The notes: generated by a model not told the origin, from the sequence alone. Shown: positions 49,924 through 59,566, numbered from the stretch's first letter. The stretch is DNA of 64,000 nucleotides from Pseudobdellovibrionaceae bacterium (GCA_020635075.1 JACKAM010000004.1:434001-498000), one strand, 5' to 3'. A program made the numbers and translations.

Positions 49924-51594
49924 ATGAATTCAGCAGTCGTCGCCGTTTCGGTGTTGGTGGCATTCGTATTTGGCTACCGATTTTACAGCAAATACTTGAT
50001 CGAGCGCGTTTTCAAATTAGATGAGGAGAGTGGCCCCACTCCAGCCGTGGAATTGGATGATGGAGTGGATTTTGTTCCCACCAGCAAGGAAGTGCTTTTT
50101 GGGCACCACTATTCCTCCATTGCAGGTGCTGCCCCCATTGTTGGTCCGGCTGTTGCTGTCATTTGGGGGTGGGTGCCTGCGATCATTTGGGTCACGCTTG
50201 GTACCATTTTTATGGGTGCAGTTCACGATTTAGGAACTTTGATTTTGTCAATGCGCTACAAAGGGCATTCAATTGGTCAATTGGCGAGTGGAATCATTGG
50301 CAAGCGCGCGAGAAATTTGTTTTTGTTGGTCATATTTTTTCTGGTTTGGTTGGTGATCGCGGTCTTTGCTCTAGTGATCGCCAATCTCTTTGTCAGTTAC
50401 CCCACGACTGTATTGCCAATTAATTTTGAGATTATTGTCGCACTTCTCATTGGTTGGTGGATACGCAAAAAACAAGGTAAACTGTTGTGGCCCTCCTTGC
50501 TGGCACTAGTCAGTCTTTATCTTATGGTTTGGGTGGGGACAAAGGTGCCAATATCGATTGAGCCTTGGTTTGGCGAATATCAAACAATGGCCTGGATCGT
50601 TTTTCTACTGATTTACAGTTACGTCGCCAGTATCCTGCCGGTTTGGCTTCTGCTACAGCCCCGGGATTACATTAACAGCCATCAGCTGATCGTGGGCTTG
50701 GCTCTGATCATCACCGGACTCATTATCGTGCATCCGCCGATTGTGGCACCGGCATTTAATTTTGCTCCCGAAGGAGCACCTAATTGGTTTCCTTTCTTGT
50801 TTATTACCATTGCCTGTGGAGCAGTGAGTGGCTTTCATGGCTTGGTCAGTAGCGGAACCACCAGCAAACAAGTAGCTTGTTGGAAGGATGTCCGCCCGAT
50901 CGGCTATGGAGGCATGCTCGGAGAAGGAGTTCTGGCTCTGTTGGCCACGCTTGCCGCAACTACTGGATTCAAAAGCATAGAAGGATGGCACAACCACTAT
51001 GCAAATTGGCAGGGAGCAAAAGGGCTATACTCGGCAATTAGTGCCTTTGTTGGAGGTTCCAGCCAGTTCATCGTTGGCCTAGGCTTGTCTGAAGAGTTTG
51101 CAGCCACCTTGATTGGTGTTCTTATTGTCAGTTTTGCGGCAACAAGCCTGGATACCGCCGCGAGGATTCAGCGCTATGTGATCTCCGAGTTAGGGGAGAA
51201 CTGGAATCTCCCAATTCTTAAGAATCGCTTTACTGGAGCAACGATCGCGATCGGTTCAGCCTTTTTCCTAATGCTGGTTCAGGCTGGAGGAAAAGGAGGA
51301 TTGATTCTTTGGCCATTGTTTGGGGCAGCTAATCAAATGTTGGCGGCCTTGTCTTTAATAGTCATCACTCTCTACCTTTTGGAGAAGGGCAAGAGGGCCT
51401 GGGCCTATCTAATACCGGCTGTGTTCCTCATGGTGATTACTGTCCTTGGTTTGGGTATTGGCATCCATGGTTTTTTTCAAAGCGACAACTATCTGCTGAC
51501 GGGACTTTCCAGCACCCTCCTCCTTCTCGAGCTCTGGATCGTGGCTGAGGGCTGGGCGGCTCTTAAGCGGGTGAGGGCGGGTCAGAGGGCCTGA
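49924..51594 (+). CDS. cstA: Carbon starvation protein A (CstA/BtsT-type transporter)
   Basis: A 556-residue membrane protein of the CstA family, shorter than E. coli CstA (about 700) because the C-terminal region is reduced. Markers: FVPTSKEVLFGHHYSSIAGAAPIVGPAVAVIWGW, FMGAVHDLGTLILSMRYKG, SGTTSKQVACWKDVRPIGYGGMLGEG, SFAATSLDTAARIQRYVI and WPLFGAANQMLAALSL. It is a peptide or pyruvate uptake carrier in characterised members. GGGAGG precedes ATG 49924. Together with the divergent AtoE-like gene it suggests scavenging of small organic acids. Confidence 0.93.
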   Translation: MNSAVVAVSVLVAFVFGYRFYSKYLIERVFKLDEESGPTPAVELDDGVDFVPTSKEVLFGHHYSSIAGAAPIVGPAVAVIWGWVPAIIWVTLGTIFMGAVHDLGTLILSMRYKGHSIGQLASGIIGKRARNLFLLVIFFLVWLVIAVFALVIANLFVSYPTTVLPINFEIIVALLIGWWIRKKQGKLLWPSLLALVSLYLMVWVGTKVPISIEPWFGEYQTMAWIVFLLIYSYVASILPVWLLLQPRDYINSHQLIVGLALIITGLIIVHPPIVAPAFNFAPEGAPNWFPFLFITIACGAVSGFHGLVSSGTTSKQVACWKDVRPIGYGGMLGEGVLALLATLAATTGFKSIEGWHNHYANWQGAKGLYSAISAFVGGSSQFIVGLGLSEEFAATLIGVLIVSFAATSLDTAARIQRYVISELGENWNLPILKNRFTGATIAIGSAFFLMLVQAGGKGGLILWPLFGAANQMLAALSLIVITLYLLEKGKRAWAYLIPAVFLMVITVLGLGIGIHGFFQSDNYLLTGLSSTLLLLELWIVAEGWAALKRVRAGQRA

Positions 51595-51751
51595 GATTGT
51601 GATTCCTCCCCACCCCTGAAAAAATTCCCTGACGAATTTTGGCTTCAGTTCAAGTTACATTCCTGAATTCAGCCAGTTGCGATGGCACCCTCCTTGCTCA
51701 CAGGGACCTCTCATAAAGTGCTTGGCATCTATCTAGGAACGGAGAAGTAAA

Positions 51752-52609
51752 ATGAGAAGATTTTTGGTCGGCTTCGGCATCGCCGTGGCATTGGTGTCTT
51801 TTATTCCCACCTCCTTGGCATTGACGGCGGAGGAAGAAGAGAAGGCGGCAGGCGTGGTAAGGGGTCTCTTTCAGGGTGCGATTGAATTGAGCACCATGCC
51901 TCATAACCAGGCTCGTTGGGATAAGCAGTTTGCTCTTTTTGGCAAACATCTTTACCTTACTCACTCAAAGAATGGACCCAATGTTTTTGGCAAAGATTGG
52001 GACTTGGCAACACAAGAGGACAAGGACTTCTTTAACCGAGTGACGGCTCTCTACATTTCGGAGTCGGCCTTGGTCCGTGGAATAGCCAAGTCGTTGGACG
52101 CCCTTAAGGGTGATCTCTACGAATATGCCGACTATTTGAAACTCAACAAGAAGGTTGTTGAGGGGTGGATTGCTGATCCGACCTCTATTCCGCTTCGCGC
52201 TGAAAAACTGGAACCTGTTGGAAATGATGGCAGGGAAGTAGTCCGGTTTCGCTTCGTTGCCTTGCCTGATCTTGTCGACCGTGTTCGAGAAGGAAAATTG
52301 CGGGAGCTGGGTGACGATGAGCTGAAGGAAATGGTATTTTACATCAAGGTTGTGCAAAACCCGAAAAATCCGGATGACTATCGTATTGTGGAAATCTATC
52401 AGCCTGAGCAAAATGTCTTGATTCACAGCACGAGAAATGCCTTCCAGTTTACTCACCTCGTATTCTCTTTCACTAACCCTGATGGGCAGTTTCGCTCAGT
52501 CCTCAAAAATAGGAAAGAGTTCCGCCAGAGCGGTGAAGTCTTGACTAAGGTGCGGCTGTTTTCTAATTGGTTGTGGAGCGAATACCAAAGGCGTTTCACA
52601 AAGGATTAA
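51752..52609 (+). CDS. Secreted protein, unknown function
   Basis: A 285-residue protein with signal peptide MRRFLVGFGIAVALVSFIPTSLA. The mature part is soluble, without cysteine, with helical segments (LTAEEEEKAAGVVRGLFQGA, DFFNRVTALYISESALVRGIA) followed by a beta-rich half (VVRFRFVALPDLVDRV, KEMVFYIKVVQNPK). The arrangement recalls MlaC-type lipid carriers, but the match is too weak to call. GGAG precedes ATG 51752. Only six bases separate it from pfkA, so the two are probably co-transcribed. Confidence 0.65.
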   Translation: MRRFLVGFGIAVALVSFIPTSLALTAEEEEKAAGVVRGLFQGAIELSTMPHNQARWDKQFALFGKHLYLTHSKNGPNVFGKDWDLATQEDKDFFNRVTALYISESALVRGIAKSLDALKGDLYEYADYLKLNKKVVEGWIADPTSIPLRAEKLEPVGNDGREVVRFRFVALPDLVDRVREGKLRELGDDELKEMVFYIKVVQNPKNPDDYRIVEIYQPEQNVLIHSTRNAFQFTHLVFSFTNPDGQFRSVLKNRKEFRQSGEVLTKVRLFSNWLWSEYQRRFTKD

Positions 52610-52615
52610 GAATCC

Positions 52616-53644
52616 ATGAGAATTGGCATTTTGACCGGGGGAGGAGATGCTCCCGGTCTGAACGGAATCATCGAAGCTGTCAGCAAAAGTCTTCTTAACT
52701 TTGGCCACGAGGTCATCGGCATTTGTGATGGCTTCGAAGGTGTTTTCGAAGGACGCTTTAAAGAAATCGACGCCCAGGTTGTCAATGGCATTCATGCCCA
52801 TGCAGGTACCTTCCTTGGTACATCTAATCGCTGTGGAACAGAAGGCCGAGAAGAAGAATTCCTAGCAAAATACAGAGAGCTCGCCCTGGATGGCTTGGTC
52901 GTCGCTGGAGGTGACGGTACCTTCGCTGGCCTCCACGTCTTTAAGGATCAGATTCGCCTGATGGGTGTGCCCAAAACCATCGACAATGACCTGGCAGGAA
53001 CTGACATCACTTTCGGCTATGATACGGCTTGCTCAGTGGTGGCCGAGGCAGTGGACGCTTTGCGGGCCACGGCGGATGCTCATCGACGCATTATTGTGAT
53101 CGAAGCCATGGGGCGGACAGCCGGTTGGATTGCTTTGGGTGGTGGCATGGCCTCATATGCCGATGTGATCTTGATACCAGAGAGACCCTTCGATCGCCAT
53201 GCCTTGTTGAACTTTGTTAATTCTCGCCATGAATCCGGTCAGCGCGGTCTCATTTGCGTGGTCTCCGAGGGAGCTGCAGCGAAGGGTGAACATCCAACTG
53301 TAGCTTTTAAAGTCGAAGGTGCTCCACAAGAGGAGCGTCTTGGTGGGATCGCCCAGTCTATTGCAAAGTGGCTTGAAATCGAAACCGGATGGGAAGGCCG
53401 TCATGTAGTCTTGGGTCATTTGCAGCGAAGCAAGTCGCCGACCACAACCGACCGATTTCTCACTCTTGCCATGGGAGTGAAGGTGGCTCAGCTTGTCCAT
53501 CAGGGAAAGTGGGGGAATGCAGCTGTTTACCGAGATGGTCTGGTCCAGGCCGCACCTCTTACGGATTTTATGCAGCCACCCCGTTTGATTGACTCTGATC
53601 ACCGCTGGGTACAAATGGCCCAGGCCGTGGGAATCTTTATTTAG
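52616..53644 (+). CDS. pfkA: 6-phosphofructokinase (ATP or PPi specificity uncertain)
   Basis: A 342-residue phosphofructokinase. Nucleotide loop ILTGGGDAPGLNG at the N-terminus; GGDGT with Gly at the position that favours ATP; then PKTIDNDLAGTD with Lys in the position that ATP enzymes usually fill with Gly and PPi enzymes with Lys. MGRTAGWIALG and ERLGGIAQSIAKW follow. This mixed set occurs in a distinct PFK subgroup, so phosphoryl-donor choice cannot be read from sequence. It catalyses the committing step of glycolysis (or a reversible PPi reaction). The ribosome site AGGA overlaps the preceding gene's end. It overlaps mnmD by 8 bases. Confidence 0.93.
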   Translation: MRIGILTGGGDAPGLNGIIEAVSKSLLNFGHEVIGICDGFEGVFEGRFKEIDAQVVNGIHAHAGTFLGTSNRCGTEGREEEFLAKYRELALDGLVVAGGDGTFAGLHVFKDQIRLMGVPKTIDNDLAGTDITFGYDTACSVVAEAVDALRATADAHRRIIVIEAMGRTAGWIALGGGMASYADVILIPERPFDRHALLNFVNSRHESGQRGLICVVSEGAAAKGEHPTVAFKVEGAPQEERLGGIAQSIAKWLEIETGWEGRHVVLGHLQRSKSPTTTDRFLTLAMGVKVAQLVHQGKWGNAAVYRDGLVQAAPLTDFMQPPRLIDSDHRWVQMAQAVGIFI

Positions 53645-54386
53645 CCCTTCGATAGGCAAAAGTGCTTTGTCTTTTGCCACCAAACCCAGAAGTCTTTTCA
53701 AGTTGAAAACCTTTGGCTGTGAGTGCTCGCTTTAGTGCTCCTTTGGCGGCATAGGTGGAAAAGGCACAGGACTCAGCTGCCACTAATTCTAAAAATCGAT
53801 GGAGATTAGTTTCGGTCCATAGGTCAGGAGATGTGTTAGAGGAGAAGGCATCATACAAAATGGCGTGACAGGTGAACGCTACCTGAGTGTCCGGGAGAAA
53901 TGATTCCTCAACCATCCATGATCCCTCATCAAGCTTTGTTCGAAGGTTTTGTCGAAACTGGAAGGGTTGAGAGAGATCGAGCTTCTCAGTTAGACCGTCA
54001 AGGATCTGGTCATAGATGGCATAAAGTCGACGGTGGTTCTCGTTTGCTGGCGGTTGCTCAGTTACCCAATTTAAAAAGGCCTGGCGTAACAAGGGGACCG
54101 ATTCAAAACTCACCAACTTCCATTCGCTCTGGCCGTGGAGAAGGCAGAGGGCACTAACCATCAGCTCATTATAGCCCAGCCCCAGCCCCATGGAGAAAAA
54201 GCGGATTTCAGGGAGTATCCATCCCAGGGCCATCTCAATCGGAAGTCGATAAATATACAGGGTTTCCGACAGTGCTCCTCTAAGGTTGTGCATGGACTCG
54301 CCAAAGCCATTGGGGCCTGCCAGGCGGAGGGTGGGGCTGCCATCTGCAGTGATTTCGATTTGAAAGGTTTCCTGAGGTGAATCCAT
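53637..54386 (-). CDS. mnmD: MnmD-type tRNA methyltransferase (MnmC N-domain family)
   Basis: A 249-residue SAM-dependent methyltransferase corresponding to the N-terminal half of MnmC, without the FAD oxidase part. Signatures: EIRFFSMGLGLGYNELMVS (SAM loop), the catalytic-type ILYDAFSSNTSPDLWTETNL, and SCAFSTYAAKGALKRALTAKGF with SGFGGKRQSTFAYR at the end. It makes the final methylation of mnm5(s2)U34 in tRNAs. The stand-alone form needs no MnmC oxidase where the substrate arises through a different route. ATG 54386 is chosen over the TTG at 54392. It is divergent from the YhcC-type gene. Confidence 0.8.
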   Translation of the reverse strand: MDSPQETFQIEITADGSPTLRLAGPNGFGESMHNLRGALSETLYIYRLPIEMALGWILPEIRFFSMGLGLGYNELMVSALCLLHGQSEWKLVSFESVPLLRQAFLNWVTEQPPANENHRRLYAIYDQILDGLTEKLDLSQPFQFRQNLRTKLDEGSWMVEESFLPDTQVAFTCHAILYDAFSSNTSPDLWTETNLHRFLELVAAESCAFSTYAAKGALKRALTAKGFQLEKTSGFGGKRQSTFAYRRAK

Positions 54387-54420
54387 TGCCAAGTCCTGTC
54401 CTTTTGACTATGACCCTCTT

Positions 54421-55404
54421 ATGTCAAATCCCCATGACTGGCAAGGGCTGCCCTACAATGCGATCAGCTGTTTTTACCGAAAGACTTTCGGTCAGCGGGT
54501 TTACAAGATCCCGGTGAGTGTGGCCGAAACCTGCCCCAACCGGGAGGGCATTCGCGGTATGAAGACTTGTATATTTTGCGATCAATGGGGGTCTGCGGCC
54601 TTTCCTGAATATCGTGAAGACAGCCTTCGCCAGCAAATTGAGCAGACCCGCGAGCGAATTCGCCGTCGCTTCAATGGGAATTCGTTTTTGGTTTACTTTC
54701 AGTCCTACACCACCACCTTTGGGCGAGCCTCGCTGTTGCGCGAACAGTTCGCCGTGTCACTGAGTTATCCGGAAATCAAAGGTGTGGTGGTTGGCACTCG
54801 CCCGGATTGTCTATCCTCCGCAATGCTCGATTTGTGGAAGGACACCACGGAGGCCGGTCACTTTGTAGGAGTTGAATTGGGAGTTCAGAGTTTTGATGAC
54901 AGTCAGCTTGAGTGGATGCGAAGAGGCCACGATACAAAGAAGTCGATCGAAGCGATCTTCAAAATTAGAGAAAAAGCACCACTGGTGAACTTGGGCATCC
55001 ATCTCATGTTTGGTCTTCCTGGTGAGTCTGATTCTTCAATTGTCGAGACAGCCCAAAGGGTTAATTCCTTGCCTCTCGACAATGTGAAGCTGCATAACCT
55101 CCATGTTTTGAAGAACACCCCCCTGGCTGACCAATACGCCGAAGGCTCCTTTGTGCCCATTTCCCGCGAGGACTACATTCGTAGGGTTGTGTTATTTCTT
55201 GAAAACCTGCGTCCGGACATTGCTGTTCATCGCCTAGCGGCAGTCTCCAGTCGGCATGACGAGCTAGTGGCTCCCAGGTGGGCGTCCAGTAAAATGGAAA
55301 CCTACCAGTTGACCTTGGATGAGTTTGGCCTTCAGGGAACCTTTCAGGGGAGGCTTTACAAGTCCCGTCCAAAGTTGAGTCCGGACTCTGGTCCTTGGAC
55401 TTAA
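54421..55404 (+). CDS. Radical SAM protein, YhcC/TIGR01212 family
   Basis: A 327-residue radical SAM protein. The N-terminus YNAISCFYRKTFGQRVYKIPVS precedes the cluster motif CPNREGIRGMKTCIFCDQWG (4Fe-4S cysteines). Family segments RIRRRFNGNSFLVYFQSYTTTF, VVGTRPDCLS, ELGVQSFDDSQLEWMRRGHD and HLMFGLPGESDSS follow. The family's reaction is not established. ATG 54421 lacks a visible ribosome site, and only 34 bases separate it from the divergent mnmD start, so the transcript may be nearly leaderless. Confidence 0.88.
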   Translation: MSNPHDWQGLPYNAISCFYRKTFGQRVYKIPVSVAETCPNREGIRGMKTCIFCDQWGSAAFPEYREDSLRQQIEQTRERIRRRFNGNSFLVYFQSYTTTFGRASLLREQFAVSLSYPEIKGVVVGTRPDCLSSAMLDLWKDTTEAGHFVGVELGVQSFDDSQLEWMRRGHDTKKSIEAIFKIREKAPLVNLGIHLMFGLPGESDSSIVETAQRVNSLPLDNVKLHNLHVLKNTPLADQYAEGSFVPISREDYIRRVVLFLENLRPDIAVHRLAAVSSRHDELVAPRWASSKMETYQLTLDEFGLQGTFQGRLYKSRPKLSPDSGPWT

Positions 55405-55465
55405 TTGAGGTTAAGGCCATCTTAAGCCAATTCTATTTTCCCCATGATATAGATAAAATTAATGC

Positions 55466-56686
55466 GTGGGATTTGATGATTTCCGCGATAACGCGGTTCA
55501 GTTTTTTAAGAAGTTCTTTCGCATTGGTGAGCTGGAAGATCCCAATCACCAAAAGCGTGAGATTTTGCTTTTGAGTAATGCCAGAGGTGGAAATATCTCC
55601 GGTGTTGTCATGGCCTTGGATACAGGTGCCAATCCCAATGCCCAAGAGCCAGAGACTGGCAAAACGGCACTTCATTACGCCGTTGAAAAAAATATGCTGC
55701 CATTGGTGGAGATTCTTCGCGACCGAGGAGCGAGGGGGGACATCTGTGACACCCTCACGGGATCAACGCCGTTGATGATTGCAACTGAAAACAACTACCA
55801 GCGAATCATCAAGGCTCTCATCGCTGGCGAACACAATGGCATCAACATCAAGGACAGAGAGGGCAGAAGTATTATCAACATGGCTCTTGCAATCGGCAAG
55901 GACAAGGTTGCTAATTACTTCGTTGATATGGGTGCGGACGCTCAAGCTTCGGTAAAATGGGCTCTCGAAAATGATTCTGAACCGCAGTTGATGTGGCTCA
56001 TTAAACATGGGGCGACCCCTGACGTATTGGATGGCAAAGGCTATTCACCGCTTATGCGGGCAGTAATCGAGCGCAATTTGGAGGAAGTGAACAAGTGGCT
56101 CTCACGCGGCGCCAACCCGAATTGGACCGAGGGCGGTGGAGAACTAGTGGCAAATCGGGGAAAGACTCCTTTGATGGTGGCCGTGCAACAAAAGGATGAG
56201 CACATCGCTCGCATTTTGATTCTTCAACCTGGTATCGATCTTAATGTGACTGACTTGGCCGGAGAAACGGCCTTGATGAAGGCGGTGAGGCTCTTGTTAA
56301 ATGAGACCTGTCAGCTTCTGGTGGAGAGGGGAGCGGATCATACTCTTGTCAGTAATGACGGAATGAACTTGCTTATTGCGGCTTGCCAAACCAACGAAGT
56401 GGAGGTGGTGAAGGCGGTTTGGGAATTGGGTGGATTAAATGCTAACCAGGCCACCAATAACGGCTGGACGCCTCTCATGTTTGCCGCTAACCACGGAAAC
56501 GTCAAAATGGTGGAGTTTCTCCTCGGCAATGGGTCTGAGCCCAGCTTTCGTTCACCGACTCTTAAGATCACCGCCTTGGATTTGGCCCGCAAAACCATGG
56601 CCTCAAGCACTCGCGACAATCCTCATCTCAAAAAGAATTTTGAATACATTATTGAACTACTGGTTAGTGCCACAACGGCCGCCTAG
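55466..56686 (+). CDS. Ankyrin-repeat protein
   Basis: A 406-residue protein composed of about ten ankyrin repeats after a short N-terminal helix (FDDFRDNAVQFFKKFFRIG). Examples: TGKTALHYAVEKNMLPLVEI, GSTPLMIATENNYQRIIKAL, KGYSPLMRAVIERNLEEVNKWLS, GKTPLMVAVQQKDEHIARIL and NGWTPLMFAANHGNVKMVEFLL. It has no signal peptide, so it is likely cytoplasmic and acts in protein-protein contacts. The start is GTG 55466 with no clear ribosome site; the true start is uncertain. The 3' end overlaps the convergent Rsm22-like gene by 4 bases. Confidence 0.85.
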   Translation: MGFDDFRDNAVQFFKKFFRIGELEDPNHQKREILLLSNARGGNISGVVMALDTGANPNAQEPETGKTALHYAVEKNMLPLVEILRDRGARGDICDTLTGSTPLMIATENNYQRIIKALIAGEHNGINIKDREGRSIINMALAIGKDKVANYFVDMGADAQASVKWALENDSEPQLMWLIKHGATPDVLDGKGYSPLMRAVIERNLEEVNKWLSRGANPNWTEGGGELVANRGKTPLMVAVQQKDEHIARILILQPGIDLNVTDLAGETALMKAVRLLLNETCQLLVERGADHTLVSNDGMNLLIAACQTNEVEVVKAVWELGGLNANQATNNGWTPLMFAANHGNVKMVEFLLGNGSEPSFRSPTLKITALDLARKTMASSTRDNPHLKKNFEYIIELLVSATTAA

Positions 56687-57771
56687 TCTGAGCGCCCGCT
56701 CATTCTTTCTTGCAAGTGACAGGAGAGAATCTCGATTTCCTCCTGGGGACGAATTTCGTTGCCTTTGGTGATAGATTTTCCAGAAAGGCGAACCAATGCT
56801 CCACGTGGGATAATCGGCGCTTTTCCTTCTTTTTTCAGCCAGGCTAAAAATTCTCGCTTCGGTCCGCGACAGGCCGCCTGTCGGGTCTTGCCCTTTTCTT
56901 TCTGGGTATCACCAATGACTCGACAGAGTCCTTGATGAGCAACGGGTTTTTCACGACTGGCTAGTAAATACGAAAAGGTGAGGCTGCGATTATCCAAAGG
57001 CAGATGCTGTTCAAGCCTCATCATCCAATCGGGACGCTCAATGAGAATTCGATCATGGCACCAATCTTGTTTTGATTGGGTAAGTAGTGGGCAGGCCTCC
57101 TGGTGAGGACATGGGCCCCACAGAGAGTACCCCTTGTCGATGAGCTTATGCCTCACCTCCATCAACTGCCGGCCCCTATGGCGGGTCGAAGGTTCGACAA
57201 TCAAAACATGGGAGTAGGAGAAAAGAGAATCCGGAAATGAATCGAGTTCATTAAGGGAATAACTCATCAAGGCCAAGGATTTCTCGCTCTGGGAAAGGGG
57301 TAGTTCGCGCCCCTCCATCACACAAAACGGAATATTTGTTTGCCTCGAATCGGCCCAGGATTGGTGCTCGGATCGGGCCAAGGGAGAGGATTCAATAGAG
57401 ACAAATTCCGTCGGTTGAGTTGCCGGTTCCAACAATTCCCAAACCAGGTGGCCCGTGCCTGGACCGGAGCCAAAGTCCACAATCCGCTCGACCTTATCAA
57501 AGAATCCCAATCGTCGCCCTTCTTCGACCACCGCCCGCAGGCGCAACCAATTGAGGGGCAAAAAGTAGGCCCAGTAGGCGGCCCGGTGGGAGGATTCCCT
57601 CCAAATTAAATCGCTTCCGCCTTTCGTGTTATAGAGATCACTCAAAGCAATCACCGCCTCCGCTAAGGGCACGGGGCGATCAAGTCGGTAGCCTGTGGCC
57701 TCAAGGCGGGAGCGCATGAGCTCAATGAGGGGTTCAGGAATAGTAAAGCGGGGTAGATTTCGTAACTTCAT
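56683..57771 (-). CDS. Rsm22-type rRNA methyltransferase family protein
   Basis: A 362-residue SAM-dependent protein. The SAM loop is VERIVDFGSGPGTGHLVWEL; then SYSLNELDSFPDSLFS, VLIVEPSTRHRGRQLMEVRHKLIDKGYSLWGPCPHQEACPLL and DWCHDRILIERPDW. The cysteine set CPHQEACPLL...WCH is the conserved metal/Fe-S site of the mitochondrial small-subunit assembly factor Rsm22 family. It would act on the small ribosomal subunit. The start at ATG 57771 lacks a clear ribosome site. It is divergent from the aldolase gene. Confidence 0.8.
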   Translation of the reverse strand: MKLRNLPRFTIPEPLIELMRSRLEATGYRLDRPVPLAEAVIALSDLYNTKGGSDLIWRESSHRAAYWAYFLPLNWLRLRAVVEEGRRLGFFDKVERIVDFGSGPGTGHLVWELLEPATQPTEFVSIESSPLARSEHQSWADSRQTNIPFCVMEGRELPLSQSEKSLALMSYSLNELDSFPDSLFSYSHVLIVEPSTRHRGRQLMEVRHKLIDKGYSLWGPCPHQEACPLLTQSKQDWCHDRILIERPDWMMRLEQHLPLDNRSLTFSYLLASREKPVAHQGLCRVIGDTQKEKGKTRQAACRGPKREFLAWLKKEGKAPIIPRGALVRLSGKSITKGNEIRPQEEIEILSCHLQERMSGRSD

Positions 57772-57864
57772 CTGAGAGGGGAATATGACACGTAAAATCG
57801 AAGCCGTCTACCTTGACTCACCTATACCCCTAGGGCAAGACTGGCTCAGTGAGAAAGGTTATCA

Positions 57865-58524
57865 ATGGAATCCCCGTCTGAAATTGAGCTCCACGACAAG
57901 ATCATTCAAGTATGTCAGCGCCTGTACAATCGCAATATGTTAGCGGCGGGTGATGGGAATGTGAGCTATCGGGTGTCTGACGAACACATCATCATGACTC
58001 CTTCGGGGCGTGCAAAGGCTTTTTTGAAGCGGGAGGAAATGACGGCCGTTGATTTGGCGGGTGAGGTATTGTCGGGTAAGCCGTCCAACGAAATGCTCAT
58101 GCATTTGGAGATCTATCGCCAATGTCCCAAAGCCAAAGCTGTTGTTCACGCCCACCCACCTCATGCGGTGGCTTGGTCAGTGGCCAGGCCTGACTTGGCA
58201 GAATTGCCAGCAACAGCCCTGGCCGAAGTCATCCTCACCACCGGCGGTATTCCCATTGTTCCTTACGCTCGGCCGGGAACCAGTGCTATGGGTGAAGTAC
58301 TTAGACCCTATCTTCCCGATCACCGGCTCATGGTATTGAGTCGACACGGGGGACTGAGTTGGGGAGAAGATTTGGATGAGGCGGTGAATGGAATGGAGCG
58401 CCTGGAACATTCCGCTCAGATGTTGGCCATTGCCCAGGGCCTCGGAGGTCTGACCTCTTTGCCGGAAGATGAGGTTCGCCAACTAAAAGAATTGCGCAAA
58501 CAAATTGGAGAGAGGCTGTTATGA
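57865..58524 (+). CDS. Class II aldolase/adducin family protein (MtnB or Ald2-like)
   Basis: A 219-residue zinc enzyme. Key residues: GNVSYR (substrate phosphate region), PSGRAK, PSNEMLMHLEIY with the catalytic Glu, His pair in VVHAHPPHAVAWS, and the third His in SRHGGLSWG. It is the first gene of an operon with mtnA and mtnP. In that context it either dehydrates 5-methylthioribulose-1-phosphate (MtnB) or splits it to DHAP and methylthioacetaldehyde (Ald2-type). Without mtnC/mtnD nearby the second is attractive; sequence alone does not decide. AAAGG precedes ATG 57865. Its stop overlaps mtnA. Confidence 0.8.
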   Translation: MESPSEIELHDKIIQVCQRLYNRNMLAAGDGNVSYRVSDEHIIMTPSGRAKAFLKREEMTAVDLAGEVLSGKPSNEMLMHLEIYRQCPKAKAVVHAHPPHAVAWSVARPDLAELPATALAEVILTTGGIPIVPYARPGTSAMGEVLRPYLPDHRLMVLSRHGGLSWGEDLDEAVNGMERLEHSAQMLAIAQGLGGLTSLPEDEVRQLKELRKQIGERLL

Positions 58525-59549
58525 AAGATATGCACTCCTTGGGATTAAGAATTCAATCAGGATTGTTACAGGTTCTTGATCAACAAAAACTCCCAAATGA
58601 AGAAGTTTGGGTCACCTGCCAGAATCCAGACGACATGGTCGAGTGCATTCGTCATCTTAAAGTCAGAGGTGCTCCCCTCATTGGAGTTTCTGCGGCGCTT
58701 AGCCTGGCCCAATTTGCTGAAATGGGGGCTGACGAGAAGGATTTCATGCGGGCGGCCGCTCAACTTAGAGATTCGCGTCCCACGGCCGTTAATCTTATGG
58801 CTGCGGTAGATCGAATGACCAGCTTTGTAAAGGGAAACTACAGTGCTCAGTCGGTTTTGGAATTGGCAGAGACGATCTTTAACGAGGATGTAGATCTGTG
58901 TGCCGGCATCGCCAGAAGTGGCGAAGCCGTCCTTGTGGACGGGGACTCGGTACTTACCCACTGCAACACTGGCGGTTTGGCCACGGCAGGGGTGGGGACT
59001 GCGTTGGGAGTCATCCGTCAGGCTCATGAGGCGGGAAAGAAGATTCATGTGTACGTGGATGAAACCAGACCCTTGCTGCAGGGTGGACGCCTGACCACCT
59101 ATGAGCTGTCCAAGCTGGGGATTCCCTACACTCTCATTTGTGACAACATGGCGGCCTCATTGATGGCAGCAGGCAAAATCCAAAAGGCCATTGTTGGTGC
59201 TGATCGGATCGCTCTGAATGGAGACTTTGCTAATAAGGTAGGAACTTACGGTGTGGCGGTGCTGTGCCATCACCACAACATCCCTTTTTATGTGGCAGCC
59301 CCTTACACGACCGTGGATTTTGAGTGTCAGACCGGAGCAGGGATTCCTATTGAGGAACGCAAACCTGAAGAAGTGAGGGGCGTATCAGGGGCCTTTGGCT
59401 CTGTTGACTGGGCAGCTCAGGGCTGTCAGGTTTTCAACCCAGCCTTTGATGTGACACCAGCTAAGATTGTAACGGGTTGGATTTTGGATAAGGGATTATT
59501 TGGTCCCGAGGATATCGCACAGGGCGTTTTGGCGAAATTGAATCGATAA
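58521..59549 (+). CDS. mtnA: 5-methylthioribose-1-phosphate isomerase
   Basis: A 342-residue isomerase of the eIF2B-alpha/MtnA family. HLKVRGAPLIGVSAALSLA matches the N-terminal motif; the catalytic Cys lies in THCNTGGLATAGVGTALG and the catalytic Asp in GADRIALNGDFANKVGTYG. VDETRPLLQGGRLTTYEL and FNPAFDVTPAKIVTGWI are also conserved. It converts methylthioribose-1-phosphate to methylthioribulose-1-phosphate. ATG 58521 overlaps the preceding stop (ATGA). Confidence 0.95.
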   Translation: MKDMHSLGLRIQSGLLQVLDQQKLPNEEVWVTCQNPDDMVECIRHLKVRGAPLIGVSAALSLAQFAEMGADEKDFMRAAAQLRDSRPTAVNLMAAVDRMTSFVKGNYSAQSVLELAETIFNEDVDLCAGIARSGEAVLVDGDSVLTHCNTGGLATAGVGTALGVIRQAHEAGKKIHVYVDETRPLLQGGRLTTYELSKLGIPYTLICDNMAASLMAAGKIQKAIVGADRIALNGDFANKVGTYGVAVLCHHHNIPFYVAAPYTTVDFECQTGAGIPIEERKPEEVRGVSGAFGSVDWAAQGCQVFNPAFDVTPAKIVTGWILDKGLFGPEDIAQGVLAKLNR

Positions 59550-59566
59550 GAGAGGGAGAGAGAATC

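Noticed and set aside
57785..57940. 52-codon plus-strand ORF just before the class II aldolase with GAGAGGGGAAT upstream
   Set aside because: It overlaps the aldolase start out of frame, has no recognisable sequence, and is probably chance.
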